From contig NZ_JABJUQ010000007.1 of the NCBI RefSeq assembly GCF_013155385.1, positions 2,946,501 to 3,010,500 of the forward strand: a stretch of 64,000 bases of DNA, given 5' to 3'. This DNA is from Bacillus sp. WMMC1349 (lineage in GTDB: Bacteria > Bacillota > Bacilli > Bacillales > Bacillaceae). The translations under genes and the position numbers were made by a program. Shown here one piece after another: positions 28,428 to 36,667 of the stretch. Positions within the stretch are counted from its first letter, which is position 1. Each line of letters opens with the position of its first letter. The notes under the pieces are model-generated. The model had not been told where the DNA came from and did not search any database. It worked only from the letters and a program-made list of their open reading frames with translations.

Positions 28428-29636
28428 CTAGAAAAACTTAAACTTCCCTTTTTTAAGAACAAGACGTGGTCCCCCGATCAAAAAAAGCGAGCGATTGTCA
28501 ATCATTTTTTTCATAATGGAAGCAATAGTACCAGTGACTTTTTTGCCATAGGTCAAACCGATGGCATTATACTCGCCAAGTGAAGCAACAGACCCTTTAT
28601 TTTCAAATGTGAATGACTCTGTCTCTTTGCCACGAATCAATGCAGCAAGATTTTTTGCACAAGTTTCTCCCTGTTGCATAGATATTTGTGCAGTCGGTGG
28701 ATATGGACGTTCAGTTTTTTTATTGATCATAAGTGAACAGTCCCCAATAACGAAAACATTCTGATATCCTTCCACGCGTAAATCAGGCTCGACCTTAACA
28801 CGGCCGCGCATGTTTTCAAATCCTGATTGTTCAATGACAGGATTTCCTCTTACCCCAGCAGCCCACACAACTGTGCCCGCTTTAATTTCTTCCATGGCAT
28901 CATCTTTGCCACAAACAATCCCCTCTTTTGTGCATTCTTTGATAGCGGTACCAATTTTAAATTCAACACCTTTTGCCTCAAGATCATGCACTGCATAATC
29001 AACAAGTTCTTGATCAAAACCGGGGAGAATAGATGGTGCTGCTTCTACACAAATTAAACGAACCTTTTGACGGTCTATATCATACTCCTTGCAAAGTTCA
29101 GGAACTCGATTTCCCAGTTCTCCTAAAAATTCAATTCCTGTAAAACCTGCACCCCCAACGACAATTGTCAAACGTTCAGGACGTTTTTCGGCTTCTGTTT
29201 GATACGTTGCAAATTGATATTCAATATGCTCACGAAGTTGGCGTGCGGAATTAATATTTGTGATTGAAAACGCATACTCTTTTAACCCGGGGATTCCAAA
29301 GGTTTCGGGAACTGCACCTAATGCAACAACAAGATAGTCATATGTAAGTTCACCATTTTCCATGATCACTTTCTTTTCTTTTTGCTCAATTAACTTTACT
29401 GTATCCTTCACAAAATGAACACGTTGCGGGTGAATCACATCTTTTATCTGGTAGCGGCATCTGTCATGATGTAAAGTCCCTGCACTTGCCTCATGCATCC
29501 AAGTTGTTTCATAGTGATAATGATGTTGATTGACAAGAGTAATATCCACTTCATGTATTCCGGTTTTTTTGACAAGTCTTGTGACAGTCATTAATCCACC
29601 ATAACCTGCACCTAATACGACCACTTTAGGCTTCAT
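28428..29636 (-). CDS. ndh: type II NADH dehydrogenase
   Basis: 402 residues from ATG 29636 (alternative GTG 29654 in frame). Single-subunit NDH-2: FAD-binding [16 protein letters not shown] at the N-terminus, NADH-binding [18 protein letters not shown] near residue 160, and the second FAD motif [11 protein letters not shown] near residue 295. It passes electrons from NADH to menaquinone at the inner membrane face without proton pumping. B. subtilis YumB (Ndh) homologue. Confidence 0.93.
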   Translation of the reverse strand: MKPKVVVLGAGYGGLMTVTRLVKKTGIHEVDITLVNQHHYHYETTWMHEASAGTLHHDRCRYQIKDVIHPQRVHFVKDTVKLIEQKEKKVIMENGELTYDYLVVALGAVPETFGIPGLKEYAFSITNINSARQLREHIEYQFATYQTEAEKRPERLTIVVGGAGFTGIEFLGELGNRVPELCKEYDIDRQKVRLICVEAAPSILPGFDQELVDYAVHDLEAKGVEFKIGTAIKECTKEGIVCGKDDAMEEIKAGTVVWAAGVRGNPVIEQSGFENMRGRVKVEPDLRVEGYQNVFVIGDCSLMINKKTERPYPPTAQISMQQGETCAKNLAALIRGKETESFTFENKGSVASLGEYNAIGLTYGKKVTGTIASIMKKMIDNRSLFLIGGPRLVLKKGKFKFF

Positions 29637-29738
29637 CAACGGAATCACATCCACCTTTTCTATATTTTTACTGTTTGAACCGCATAATCAGCTCATTATG
29701 AAAAAAGTCTGTGAAGTCGTTATTCTTCCCCAAAAGTC

Positions 29739-29751
29739 ATGAAAGTTTCAT
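29739..29751. promoter_or_regulatory. 13-bp dyad upstream of ndh
   Basis: The perfect palindrome ATGAAAGTTTCAT lies about 100 bases from the ndh start, between the divergent ndh and yumC. In B. subtilis ndh is controlled by the redox regulator Rex; the dyad only partly resembles a Rex site, so this is a weak suggestion. Confidence 0.25.
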
Positions 29752-29889
29752 AAAAAATTAACATTTTATCTACACTAACATCATAACGATTCAATTTGCC
29801 TTTTTCAAGGAATAGGAAAAATCCTGCATACTCGTATTTAATTTATGTGATATGATATAATTAAGAACACTTTTCACTTAGGGGGCATT

Positions 29890-30894
29890 ATGTTGATGCA
29901 GGAAGACTCAAAAGTATATGATATAACCATTATCGGAGGTGGCCCAGTCGGCTTGTTTACCGCGTTTTATGGAGGAATGCGGAAAGCGAGCGTCAAAATC
30001 ATTGAAAGCCTACCACAACTCGGGGGCCAATTGTCCGCTTTATACCCGGAAAAATACATATATGATGTGGCTGGTTTCCCTAAAATCCGCGCTCAGGAAC
30101 TTGTAGACAACTTAAAGAAACAAATGGAGAAGTTTGATCAGACCATCTGTCTTGAACAAGCTGTTGAAAGCGTTGAAAAACAAGCTGATGGAATTTTTAA
30201 ATTGACGACAGATCGAGAAATCCATTACTCAAAAACGGTGATTATTACAGCAGGAAACGGAGCATTCCAACCAAGAAGACTTGAGCTTGAATCAGCAGCT
30301 CAATTTGAAAATGCCAACCTCCATTACTTTATTGACGATATGAATAAATTCGCTGGTAAACGTGTCGCTGTATTGGGTGGCGGAGACTCTGCCGTAGATT
30401 GGGCGTTAATGCTTGAACCGATCGCCAAAGAAGTATCCATTATCCACCGACGCGATAAATTCCGTGCGCATGAACACAGTGTTGAAAATCTTCGCAATTC
30501 TAAAGTTAATGTGTTAACACCGTTTGTCCCAGTAGAGTTAGTCGGGGAAGAAAAAATTGACCAACTTGTCATTGAAGAAGTCAAAGGCGAAAGAAAAGAA
30601 ATTGTTGAAGTCGATGATGTGATTGTCAATTTTGGATTTGTTTCATCCCTCGGTCCTATCAAAAATTGGGGTCTTGAAATTGAGAAAAATTCAATCGTTG
30701 TTAAATCTACAATGGAAACAAATATTGAAGGGTTCTATGCAGCAGGTGACATTTGCACATATGAAGGGAAAGTTAAACTCATTGCAAGCGGGTTTGGTGA
30801 AGCACCGACCGCTGTTAATAACGCCAAAGCTTATATGGACCCGAAAGCACGTGTTCAACCATTGCATTCCACAAGTATGTTTGAAAATAAATAA
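29890..30894 (+). CDS. yumC: ferredoxin/flavodoxin-NADP+ reductase type 2
   Basis: 334 residues. Thioredoxin-reductase-like fold without a redox-active CxxC: FAD motif [50 protein letters not shown] motif [15 protein letters not shown] near residue 158, and the C-terminal FAD segment [15 protein letters not shown]. YumC is essential in B. subtilis and reduces ferredoxin, flavodoxin and bacillithiol-related partners with NADPH. RBS TAGGGGGC is 4 bases upstream; ATG 29896 is an alternative start. Confidence 0.96.
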   Translation: MLMQEDSKVYDITIIGGGPVGLFTAFYGGMRKASVKIIESLPQLGGQLSALYPEKYIYDVAGFPKIRAQELVDNLKKQMEKFDQTICLEQAVESVEKQADGIFKLTTDREIHYSKTVIITAGNGAFQPRRLELESAAQFENANLHYFIDDMNKFAGKRVAVLGGGDSAVDWALMLEPIAKEVSIIHRRDKFRAHEHSVENLRNSKVNVLTPFVPVELVGEEKIDQLVIEEVKGERKEIVEVDDVIVNFGFVSSLGPIKNWGLEIEKNSIVVKSTMETNIEGFYAAGDICTYEGKVKLIASGFGEAPTAVNNAKAYMDPKARVQPLHSTSMFENK

Positions 30895-30898
30895 AATG

Positions 30899-30928
30899 AA
30901 GGAGCCATTTAAGACGGCTCCTTTTTAT
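30899..30928. terminator. terminator between yumC and the zinc-ribbon gene
   Basis: AAGGAGCC / GGCTCCTT arms with a 9-base loop and a T-run; it serves the convergent pair. Confidence 0.85.
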
Positions 30929-31131
30929 TGAAATATATGAAAGTAAGAGAAAGCTGTTCCGAAAAACAACACAATTGTTAATATAGCGACCATACCTGCA
31001 ACAGTCAAGATGATGCCGTCTTTTATCTGGTCAGCTTTCGACAGCGGTTTTTCACATCCGCATGCCTCACACACCTTAGAACGGTACGAAATCACTGTTT
31101 TACAATTTCTGCAGGTTGTTTTTTCTCCCAT
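30925..31131 (-). CDS. small zinc-ribbon membrane protein
   Basis: 68 residues from ATG 31131 (AGAGGTG 4 bases upstream). Two CxxC-type pairs, CRNCKT and CEACGCEKP, make a zinc ribbon, followed by one membrane span (IILTVAGMVAILTIVLFFGTAF). Unknown function; the architecture is a cytosolic zinc ribbon tethered to the membrane. Confidence 0.75.
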   Translation of the reverse strand: MGEKTTCRNCKTVISYRSKVCEACGCEKPLSKADQIKDGIILTVAGMVAILTIVLFFGTAFSYFHIFQ

Positions 31132-31274
31132 ATCGCACCTCTTTTCTACACCGGGCATTCATTCCCAAAGTGAACTTGTCCAGTATAGAATAACAAATAT
31201 GCGAATAGAATGTCTTAAGATTCACAAAATATTCTTAAATGCATCACAAAAATCCTTGTTAGGAAGTGACGGTT

Positions 31275-31499
31275 ATGTCTTACTACAACAATCGAAATCA
31301 AGAACCTCTGCCAAAAGAAGATACTGAAACATGGGAATGTACAGCAGAGGAATGTAACGGATGGATGAGAAAAAACTTTACAAGCAGTGAATGTCCTTTA
31401 TGCCCTCTCTGCAATCAAGAAATGAAAAGCGGCAACCGCTTTTTAACATCAATCGCCAACAACACCAGTAATTTGCAGCGGATTTTTAATCGAAAATAA
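31275..31499 (+). CDS. ydjO: cold-inducible YdjO-like protein
   Basis: 74 residues from ATG 31275 with AGGAAGTG upstream. MSYYNNRNQEPLPKED, the CTAEECNGWMRKNF motif and CPLCPLCNQEM form the YdjO family cysteine-rich pattern. YdjO of B. subtilis is cold-shock inducible; its molecular role is unknown. Confidence 0.85.
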   Translation: MSYYNNRNQEPLPKEDTETWECTAEECNGWMRKNFTSSECPLCPLCNQEMKSGNRFLTSIANNTSNLQRIFNRK

Positions 31500-31741
31500 G
31501 AGCTTTCCTACCGGCAAAAGCCTTGCTCGATTACGAGTAGGGTGGCTGCTTTTCTTCATAACAAAGATGGAACTCAACTTGATCATTTAACATTGTTTAT
31601 CTATTTTCCTCTAACTATTCAAGGTAAGCATTTGTAAAAATTTCAAATGTGAAGTATGGAATAGTTATTGAAAATAATCCGATCTCTCCCTTCATTTTTA
31701 GCCAATGTGTTTAAAGTTAGGAATGAGTTGACTCATTTAAG

Positions 31742-31918
31742 TTACAACCTTTTATTTGAGTTCAGTTCATGATTTACTTTACGGATACTTTTGATCATTT
31801 GAATAGATGTAAGTGAATTCGACCCATCATTAATTTTGAAAAACCCATAAGCTACTTGCTTATATTCATCTAACATAGCCTTACTCACTTCTAAAAAAGT
31901 CTTCAGCATAAAACTCAT
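31742..31918 (-). CDS. short hypothetical frame, possible gene remnant
   Basis: A 58-codon frame starting MSFMLKTFLEVSKAML and ending KVNHELNSNKRL. A purine-rich AGGTG abuts the first ATG, too close to be a normal binding site. Codon use is Bacillus-like, but the stretch lies in a decayed accessory region, so it may be a fragment rather than a functional gene. Confidence 0.3.
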   Translation of the reverse strand: MSFMLKTFLEVSKAMLDEYKQVAYGFFKINDGSNSLTSIQMIKSIRKVNHELNSNKRL

Positions 31919-31956
31919 CACCTAAACAAAATGTCAGATAAATAGGAGATAGAAAA

Positions 31957-32441
31957 TAGACATTTTTAAATATCCAGATGAATTACAAGAAGATTTAAGA
32001 GAAAAACCTCTTGAAGAAATTGAAGAGAAATATTTTAAATTTGTTCTAAGCTAGCTGGAACCGTAAGAGCAAATGAAATCAAGAGAGTAAATTTAAATAG
32101 CTATAACTTGAAAAATCATTAAAGATTGCAGAAGTCCAAACAGCTAAAGCGATTTACTTTGAATATGATTTAGACATTACTGGGACAGTGCATTTTTTAT
32201 CTGTGATGTTTATAGAATGCTGATGACTGGGCTTGTGATTGGAACGGGAATTTAGAAGGACCCAGTCTGGAACAGTTCGCAGACATATATGAATTAGATG
32301 GTTTTGCTAGCAATGAAGTCGACGATATTTTTAGTGACTAGAGCAGCTATATCATACACTAGAGCGTATGAAAAACGTTCTGACAATGATCATTCAATCG
32401 CTTTGTGCATTGCTTTTCATGACCAAGATCTATCATTAGAA
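31957..32441 (+). pseudogene. decayed accessory gene, perhaps an immunity protein
   Basis: Three frame-shifted or stop-interrupted segments read in order as a plausible protein of about 150 residues: DIFKYPDELQEDLREKPLEE (from 31957), KAIYFEYDLD then HYWDSAFFICDVYRM after a +1 slip (32120-32221), DWACDWNGNLEGPSLEQFA to DDIFSD (32226-32340), and RAYEKRSDNDHSIALCIAFH (32361-32442). Acidic, Trp/Tyr-rich proteins of this size are common as immunity proteins of polymorphic toxins; that assignment is inference. At least two frameshifts and two stops show it is dead. Confidence 0.45.
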
Positions 32442-32724
32442 TAAACTGTCCAAACTTGACTACATAAGTAGGAACATAACGATTTAAATTATAAAACTGG
32501 CTCTTATTCTAAAAATAAGTCGTGATATACGAGTTGTTTTGTCTAAAGTTTAATGAGATGAAGTTGAGAAAAGGAAGAAATTATCAGAATTTTTTTAGAA
32601 TAAATTAGCAATAACCAACTTTATTAAACTTAAGAATGACATAGTTGAGCATACAAGAGAACAATTTTACAGTTGAAGAATGATGAGCTATCTTGCCAAT
32701 CTAACAAAATCACCATTGTTAAAT

Positions 32725-32749
32725 AGGGAACCCATAAAACGGGTTCCCT
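32725..32749 (-). terminator. terminator after the GH5 gene
   Basis: The stem AGGGAACCC / GGGTTCCCT with a 7-base loop lies 39 bases past the glycosidase stop. Confidence 0.7.
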
Positions 32750-32787
32750 AGAACTTCTTGCTGATTCGTAAAGAGATTTTCTGTTCG

Positions 32788-34485
32788 TTAATTAGTCATG
32801 ATTATTTTCCACTGCTGATTTAGATTGCCATTATAAGGATTTTGCTGAAGCAATGCTCCATCCTTTTTTGAAGAACCCGCAATTTCAACCGCTTTATTGC
32901 TATTTAGGTTCATGATACTCCAATAACCGTTACTTAATTTGATTAACCGGAACTGCTGCGCAGTAGTATTCAGATCCTGCATCAGTTGAATTGCTTCACC
33001 ATTGTTTTTTGTCCCGTTCCGCACATCCATTACTTTACCGTCCGACGAGCTTACACTTCGTAATTTGTAAATATTCGTGGAATTTCCTACATCAGTAATG
33101 ACCCATTTCTGCGCAGATGCGTTATTACTAGCCCACTGCTGTAGTTGCAGTCTATTCGTGTTCTTGCCGCCCGGTACATCTATTGTTTTACCAGATGCCC
33201 TGTTCACTAGTTTGTACGTTGATCCTGATTTAATCCCGTTCCATACACCGTTCCACGGTTGCAGTTGTGCTCTCTCGTAATACCAATCGAAGATGAATCG
33301 TGCCATACCATCACGCGAAGCATCACCGTCATACTTGAGGCCGGCAGTCGGGTCAGCAAAAGAGCTTCTCATACCACTTTCTAACAAGAAACCATTCATA
33401 TGTACAGCTATGCTGACATTACCTGACGATGAAAAAATTGATTTTGTGTTTTTACCAAAACCTTCACTCGTACCATTAAATAAATCCCAGTACGAAGGAT
33501 CTCCAGACTTCTTCTTAAACCACGTGGTTTCCGTAATGTTAATCGGGTACTTATCCGCACAAGGTTTGATATTCATATTCCATTGCTGTAGCAGTTTTGA
33601 GTAATTGTCATGTGCACCATACCCAGGGTACCAATGGACCGCATATCCAAGATTGTTTAATGGATCTTTAAGTGGATGTGATGCGGAAAGCTGATAATAT
33701 TGATCCCATCCAAGTCCTGCTGCCCAGATCACATTATCTGCACCCTTGCTGCGAATTGTTGAAATAATTGAGTTTTGGAAATTTCTCAAAGAGTTCCAAA
33801 AGTAAACAAAATTGGCATCTGAAGGATTACCTCCCCAGCGACCGTTTGCATGAGATAAAACCGGTTCATTAATCAACTCAAACATAACATTATCTGCACT
33901 TTTAATTTCTGGCTGGGAAGCGAGATAACCCCAAATTTGCTTGAATTTATCTAGATTCGCCTGTGTTGTCGCCTGATTATCCTTTAATGTAAAGTCGAGG
34001 CCAATCGTTACATAAAGACCTTTCGTTCTGGCATATTTGATATAGGGAATAAGGACATTTTTCGTATAGGCCTTCAGTCCAGCAAAATTGTAAGTACCAG
34101 CTGCTACATCTCCCATATCTTCCCGGTCGATGAATAGTCGAACCTGATTCATATACCAACCATGGTTATTTCCATAACGAGGTGAGGTATTAGTAAAGGT
34201 ATCAGAGATATCTTTTAAATACTCCAATACAGCTTTATGTCGGTTCCCACCATTTTTATTTAAATAGTATTTGCTATTCTGGTAGGTCCAATAGGATCCA
34301 GAAGGTTGATGCCACCCGCTTAATTGAACTGGTTGACCGTTAGTGTTGACAAGCTGATTGCCGCTGACATGAAGCTTTGACATTTGCATACCTGACCAAG
34401 CTTTTGCCGGTGTATAGGATGGTATCAATAACGCCAATAACGTAATGAAAACAACTCGTTTGATGATTACTCCGATTTTATACAT
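32788..34485 (-). CDS. secreted GH5 glycoside hydrolase with ricin-B (CBM13) domain
   Basis: 565 residues. Signal peptide (VVFITLLALLIPSYTPAKA), a GH5 (beta/alpha)8 domain (about 32-400) with the acid/base motif VMFELINEP and the nucleophile in INITETTWF, then a C-terminal RicinB-lectin-like domain (about 420-563) with repeated Q-x-W type motifs (QQWASNNASAQKW, QQFRLI, LNQQWKI). Cleaves a plant or microbial beta-glycan (cellulose, mannan or a relative); the subfamily cannot be set from the sequence alone. RBS ATAGGAG upstream. An extracellular enzyme in an accessory part of the chromosome. Confidence 0.88.
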   Translation of the reverse strand: MYKIGVIIKRVVFITLLALLIPSYTPAKAWSGMQMSKLHVSGNQLVNTNGQPVQLSGWHQPSGSYWTYQNSKYYLNKNGGNRHKAVLEYLKDISDTFTNTSPRYGNNHGWYMNQVRLFIDREDMGDVAAGTYNFAGLKAYTKNVLIPYIKYARTKGLYVTIGLDFTLKDNQATTQANLDKFKQIWGYLASQPEIKSADNVMFELINEPVLSHANGRWGGNPSDANFVYFWNSLRNFQNSIISTIRSKGADNVIWAAGLGWDQYYQLSASHPLKDPLNNLGYAVHWYPGYGAHDNYSKLLQQWNMNIKPCADKYPINITETTWFKKKSGDPSYWDLFNGTSEGFGKNTKSIFSSSGNVSIAVHMNGFLLESGMRSSFADPTAGLKYDGDASRDGMARFIFDWYYERAQLQPWNGVWNGIKSGSTYKLVNRASGKTIDVPGGKNTNRLQLQQWASNNASAQKWVITDVGNSTNIYKLRSVSSSDGKVMDVRNGTKNNGEAIQLMQDLNTTAQQFRLIKLSNGYWSIMNLNSNKAVEIAGSSKKDGALLQQNPYNGNLNQQWKIIMTN

Positions 34486-34954
34486 TATTTAACATCTCCT
34501 ATAATAATGATTAATACAATACCCTTCTCAACCGGTTTTTGTATTTTGATGGTCCACCTCCTCAGAGAATTGAATAGACTGCGCATAACAAAACGATTAC
34601 GTAGTAACTGTTGTACTTTAGCTACTATAAGTCATTAACATTCAATATTTTTCTAGCATTATCCTCTTATACATAGAAAATTAAGCTCATAAACAAGAGA
34701 ATAGTCCCAGATTCAAAAATTGTGTAAGTATTTATTACGGTCAAACAATCAAGAACTCCAATCTACTTCCACACTTAATGCCCATTCGTACAGGTAGTCT
34801 AATTTGAGTATATTGATGATACAGTCGATTAGGTTGGCGTCTTTTATGTTGTCATTTTTTATGGAATACTGAAATTTTTTTCATTTTTTTGTCTATTTCC
34901 CCAAAAACTGTAGTAATATATTTACAAATAGGAAATAAAAAGGGAGAGGTGGAA
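34486..34954. other. divergent intergenic region, GH5 to rap
   Basis: 469 AT-rich bases hold the promoters of the GH5 gene (minus) and the rap gene (plus). No ComA box (TTGCGG-N4-CCGCAA) or unambiguous sigma-A site was found; TTGTCT near 34891 and TAATAT near 34916 are a poorly spaced candidate pair for rap. Confidence 0.4.
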
Positions 34955-36085
34955 ATGGAGCAATTAATACCCTCATCGAAAGTCGGAGTCAAAATTCACG
35001 AATGGTATAAAATGGTGAGACAGTTTAGTGTTCCAGATGCGGAAGTCTTAAAAAGTGAAGTCGAAAAAGAAATTCATGAAATGGAAAAAGATCAGGATCT
35101 ACTCCTTTATTATCAACTAATGTGTTTTCGTCACCAATTAATGTTAGACTATTTAGAACCTACAGAAGAACGGAAAAACAGGCCTTCTATTGAAGAGTTG
35201 TTACACCAAATTGAAGAGCCGCGAGAAAATCTAAATGGGCTTCTTCAATATTACTCGTTCTTTTTTAGAGGAATGTATGAGTTTGAGCAAAAACAATATA
35301 TCTCCGCGATACAGTTTTATCGCAATGCTGAAAAACAATTATCATATGTTCCTGATGTGATAGAAAAGGCGGAATTTCACTTTAAAATTGCAGAGGTATA
35401 CTATAATATGAAGCAGAATCATGTCTCGATGTATCACATATTAAGAGCCTTAAAAATTTATAAAAATCATGAACTATATACGGTTCGGAGAATTCAATGC
35501 CTGTTCATTATTGCGGGAAATTATGACGACTTTAAGTGTCACGATAAAGCTTTGCCACACCTCAATTCTGCCCTCGAGTTAGCAAAACAGCAAAAAAATC
35601 AGCGTCTGATCAGTTCTGCTTATTTCAATTTAGCCGACTGCTATGACTGTATGGCAGATGTAGACACTGCTGTTAAGTATGCAGAAAAAGCTGTTAAAAT
35701 CAATATTGAGGAAAAATATGATAATTTACCACATTCTTTATACTTTTATACCCACTTACTATTTAAACAAAAAAATGATAGATATGCGGTTGAAATGCTT
35801 CAAACAAGTCTAGAAATAGCCAAAAAATATGATGATCCTCTACATACTTCTCTTTTAGAATACTTAAAAGCATTATATCTTTATTCATTAAATAAAAATT
35901 TGATTTTAAAGATTTTTAACTACTTAGAAGACAATAACATACTTTCATATCTGGAAGAATTTTCACTTGAAGTTTCTAACCATTACCTAAAGCGAGAGGA
36001 TCACAAAAACTCTAATGAGTTTCTGTATAAAATGATCTATGCACAAACACAAATAAAAAAAGGTGACTGTTTATATGAGTATTAA
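34955..36085 (+). CDS. Rap family TPR response-regulator modulator (first copy)
   Basis: 376 residues from ATG 34955, chosen for AGGGAGAGG 5 bases upstream. N-terminal three-helix bundle then about six TPR repeats (for example YNMKQNHVSMYHILRALKIY and SAYFNLADCYDCMADVDTAV). Gln47 in KDQDLLLYY matches the residue that RapH inserts into the Spo0F active site, so phosphatase activity is possible; ComA binding is an alternative. Rap proteins are switched off by Phr pentapeptides, but no normal phr follows (see the frame at 36075). It lies directly left of the yutM-integrated element. Confidence 0.9.
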   Translation: MEQLIPSSKVGVKIHEWYKMVRQFSVPDAEVLKSEVEKEIHEMEKDQDLLLYYQLMCFRHQLMLDYLEPTEERKNRPSIEELLHQIEEPRENLNGLLQYYSFFFRGMYEFEQKQYISAIQFYRNAEKQLSYVPDVIEKAEFHFKIAEVYYNMKQNHVSMYHILRALKIYKNHELYTVRRIQCLFIIAGNYDDFKCHDKALPHLNSALELAKQQKNQRLISSAYFNLADCYDCMADVDTAVKYAEKAVKINIEEKYDNLPHSLYFYTHLLFKQKNDRYAVEMLQTSLEIAKKYDDPLHTSLLEYLKALYLYSLNKNLILKIFNYLEDNNILSYLEEFSLEVSNHYLKREDHKNSNEFLYKMIYAQTQIKKGDCLYEY

Positions 36086-36185
36086 AAACTGGAACTTAGC
36101 TTTAAACAAACTTACCAAGTCTCTTTCAGAAAACATTCGTAAGGAAACGTCCTGTATTTGGGGCGCTTCCGCTTTCTTCGAATGA
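36075..36185 (+). CDS. 36-residue frame overlapping the end of rap
   Basis: ATG 36075, preceded by AAAGGTGA at 8 bases and overlapping the rap frame by 11 bases, which is where a phr gene is expected. The product (MSIKNWNLALNKLTKSL...) has no hydrophobic export signal, so it is not a standard Phr precursor. It could be an aberrant or truncated phr, or noise. Confidence 0.3.
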   Translation: MSIKNWNLALNKLTKSLSENIRKETSCIWGASAFFE

Positions 36186-36199
36186 TTCGTTCTTCTGAC

Positions 36200-36347
36200 A
36201 AAATCAAAACGCCTCCTAACGTACGGTTAAATACGTAAAGAAGCGTTTTATAAACGAGTAGATATGCGATTTCCAAATGGTTATATACGCAATCCTATTC
36301 GGGATAAATACGTAACCCCTTTGTCTAACTTATCGATTCACTGAACA
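36200..36347. other. possible scar of an earlier element at the yutM att site
   Basis: AAAACGCCTCC..TAACG..GGTT and AAGAAGCGTTTTA at 36208-36255 resemble the leader of the integrase gene at the right end of the present element (AAAACGCCTCCCTTAACG..GGTTTTA, AAGAAAGACGTTATTA at 52891-52943). The stretch also shares the CG-rich word use of the element rather than of the chromosome. Confidence 0.35.
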
Positions 36348-36440
36348 CTAGCACTCCTCAGGTGTACCAGTATTCTTCGCCGTCCGAAATGAAGAGCCAC
36401 AGCCACATGATGCGATGGCATTCGGGTTGTCGATGGTAAA
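36348..36440. repeat. attL: 93-bp direct repeat, displaced yutM 3' end
   Basis: Identical to 53116-53208 except at 36363 (T for C) and 36369 (A for G). It contains the last 30 codons plus stop of yutM on the minus strand, cut off after GGTAAA. The 71 bases 36370-36440 are perfectly matched and must include the crossover. Confidence 0.9.
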
Positions 36441-36475
36441 TCATTCGATCAGTTTACGGTAGATGAAAACCGCGC

Positions 36476-36488
36476 CATATCAACGTTT
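36476..36488 (+). other. candidate integrase arm site (left)
   Basis: CATATCAACGTTT occurs here, at 42288-42300, and inverted as AAACGTTGATAT at 53089-53100 next to attR; a weaker direct copy CATATCATCGTTA is at 53061-53073. Short repeats near both att sites are typical of lambda-type arm sites. Confidence 0.35.
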
Positions 36489-36620
36489 GTGAATAATTTG
36501 CGCGATTGTTATTATTCGAAATGGTTGTTAATGCCGCTCTTCCATAGCGACGAATCTCGTTAACACCATGATACCCAAACTTCCCCGGTCTGGCAAGCGT
36601 TGCTATGCGTAAATTAACAA

Positions 36621-36652
36621 AAAAAAAAACACCCCATCCAACGAAGGACAGG
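36621..36652 (-). terminator. terminator after the tape-measure gene
   Basis: On the minus strand CCCTGTCC-TTCGTT-GGATGGGG is followed by a run of T, 16 bases past the tape-measure stop. Confidence 0.8.
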
Positions 36653-36667
36653 GAACGTACTCATACC

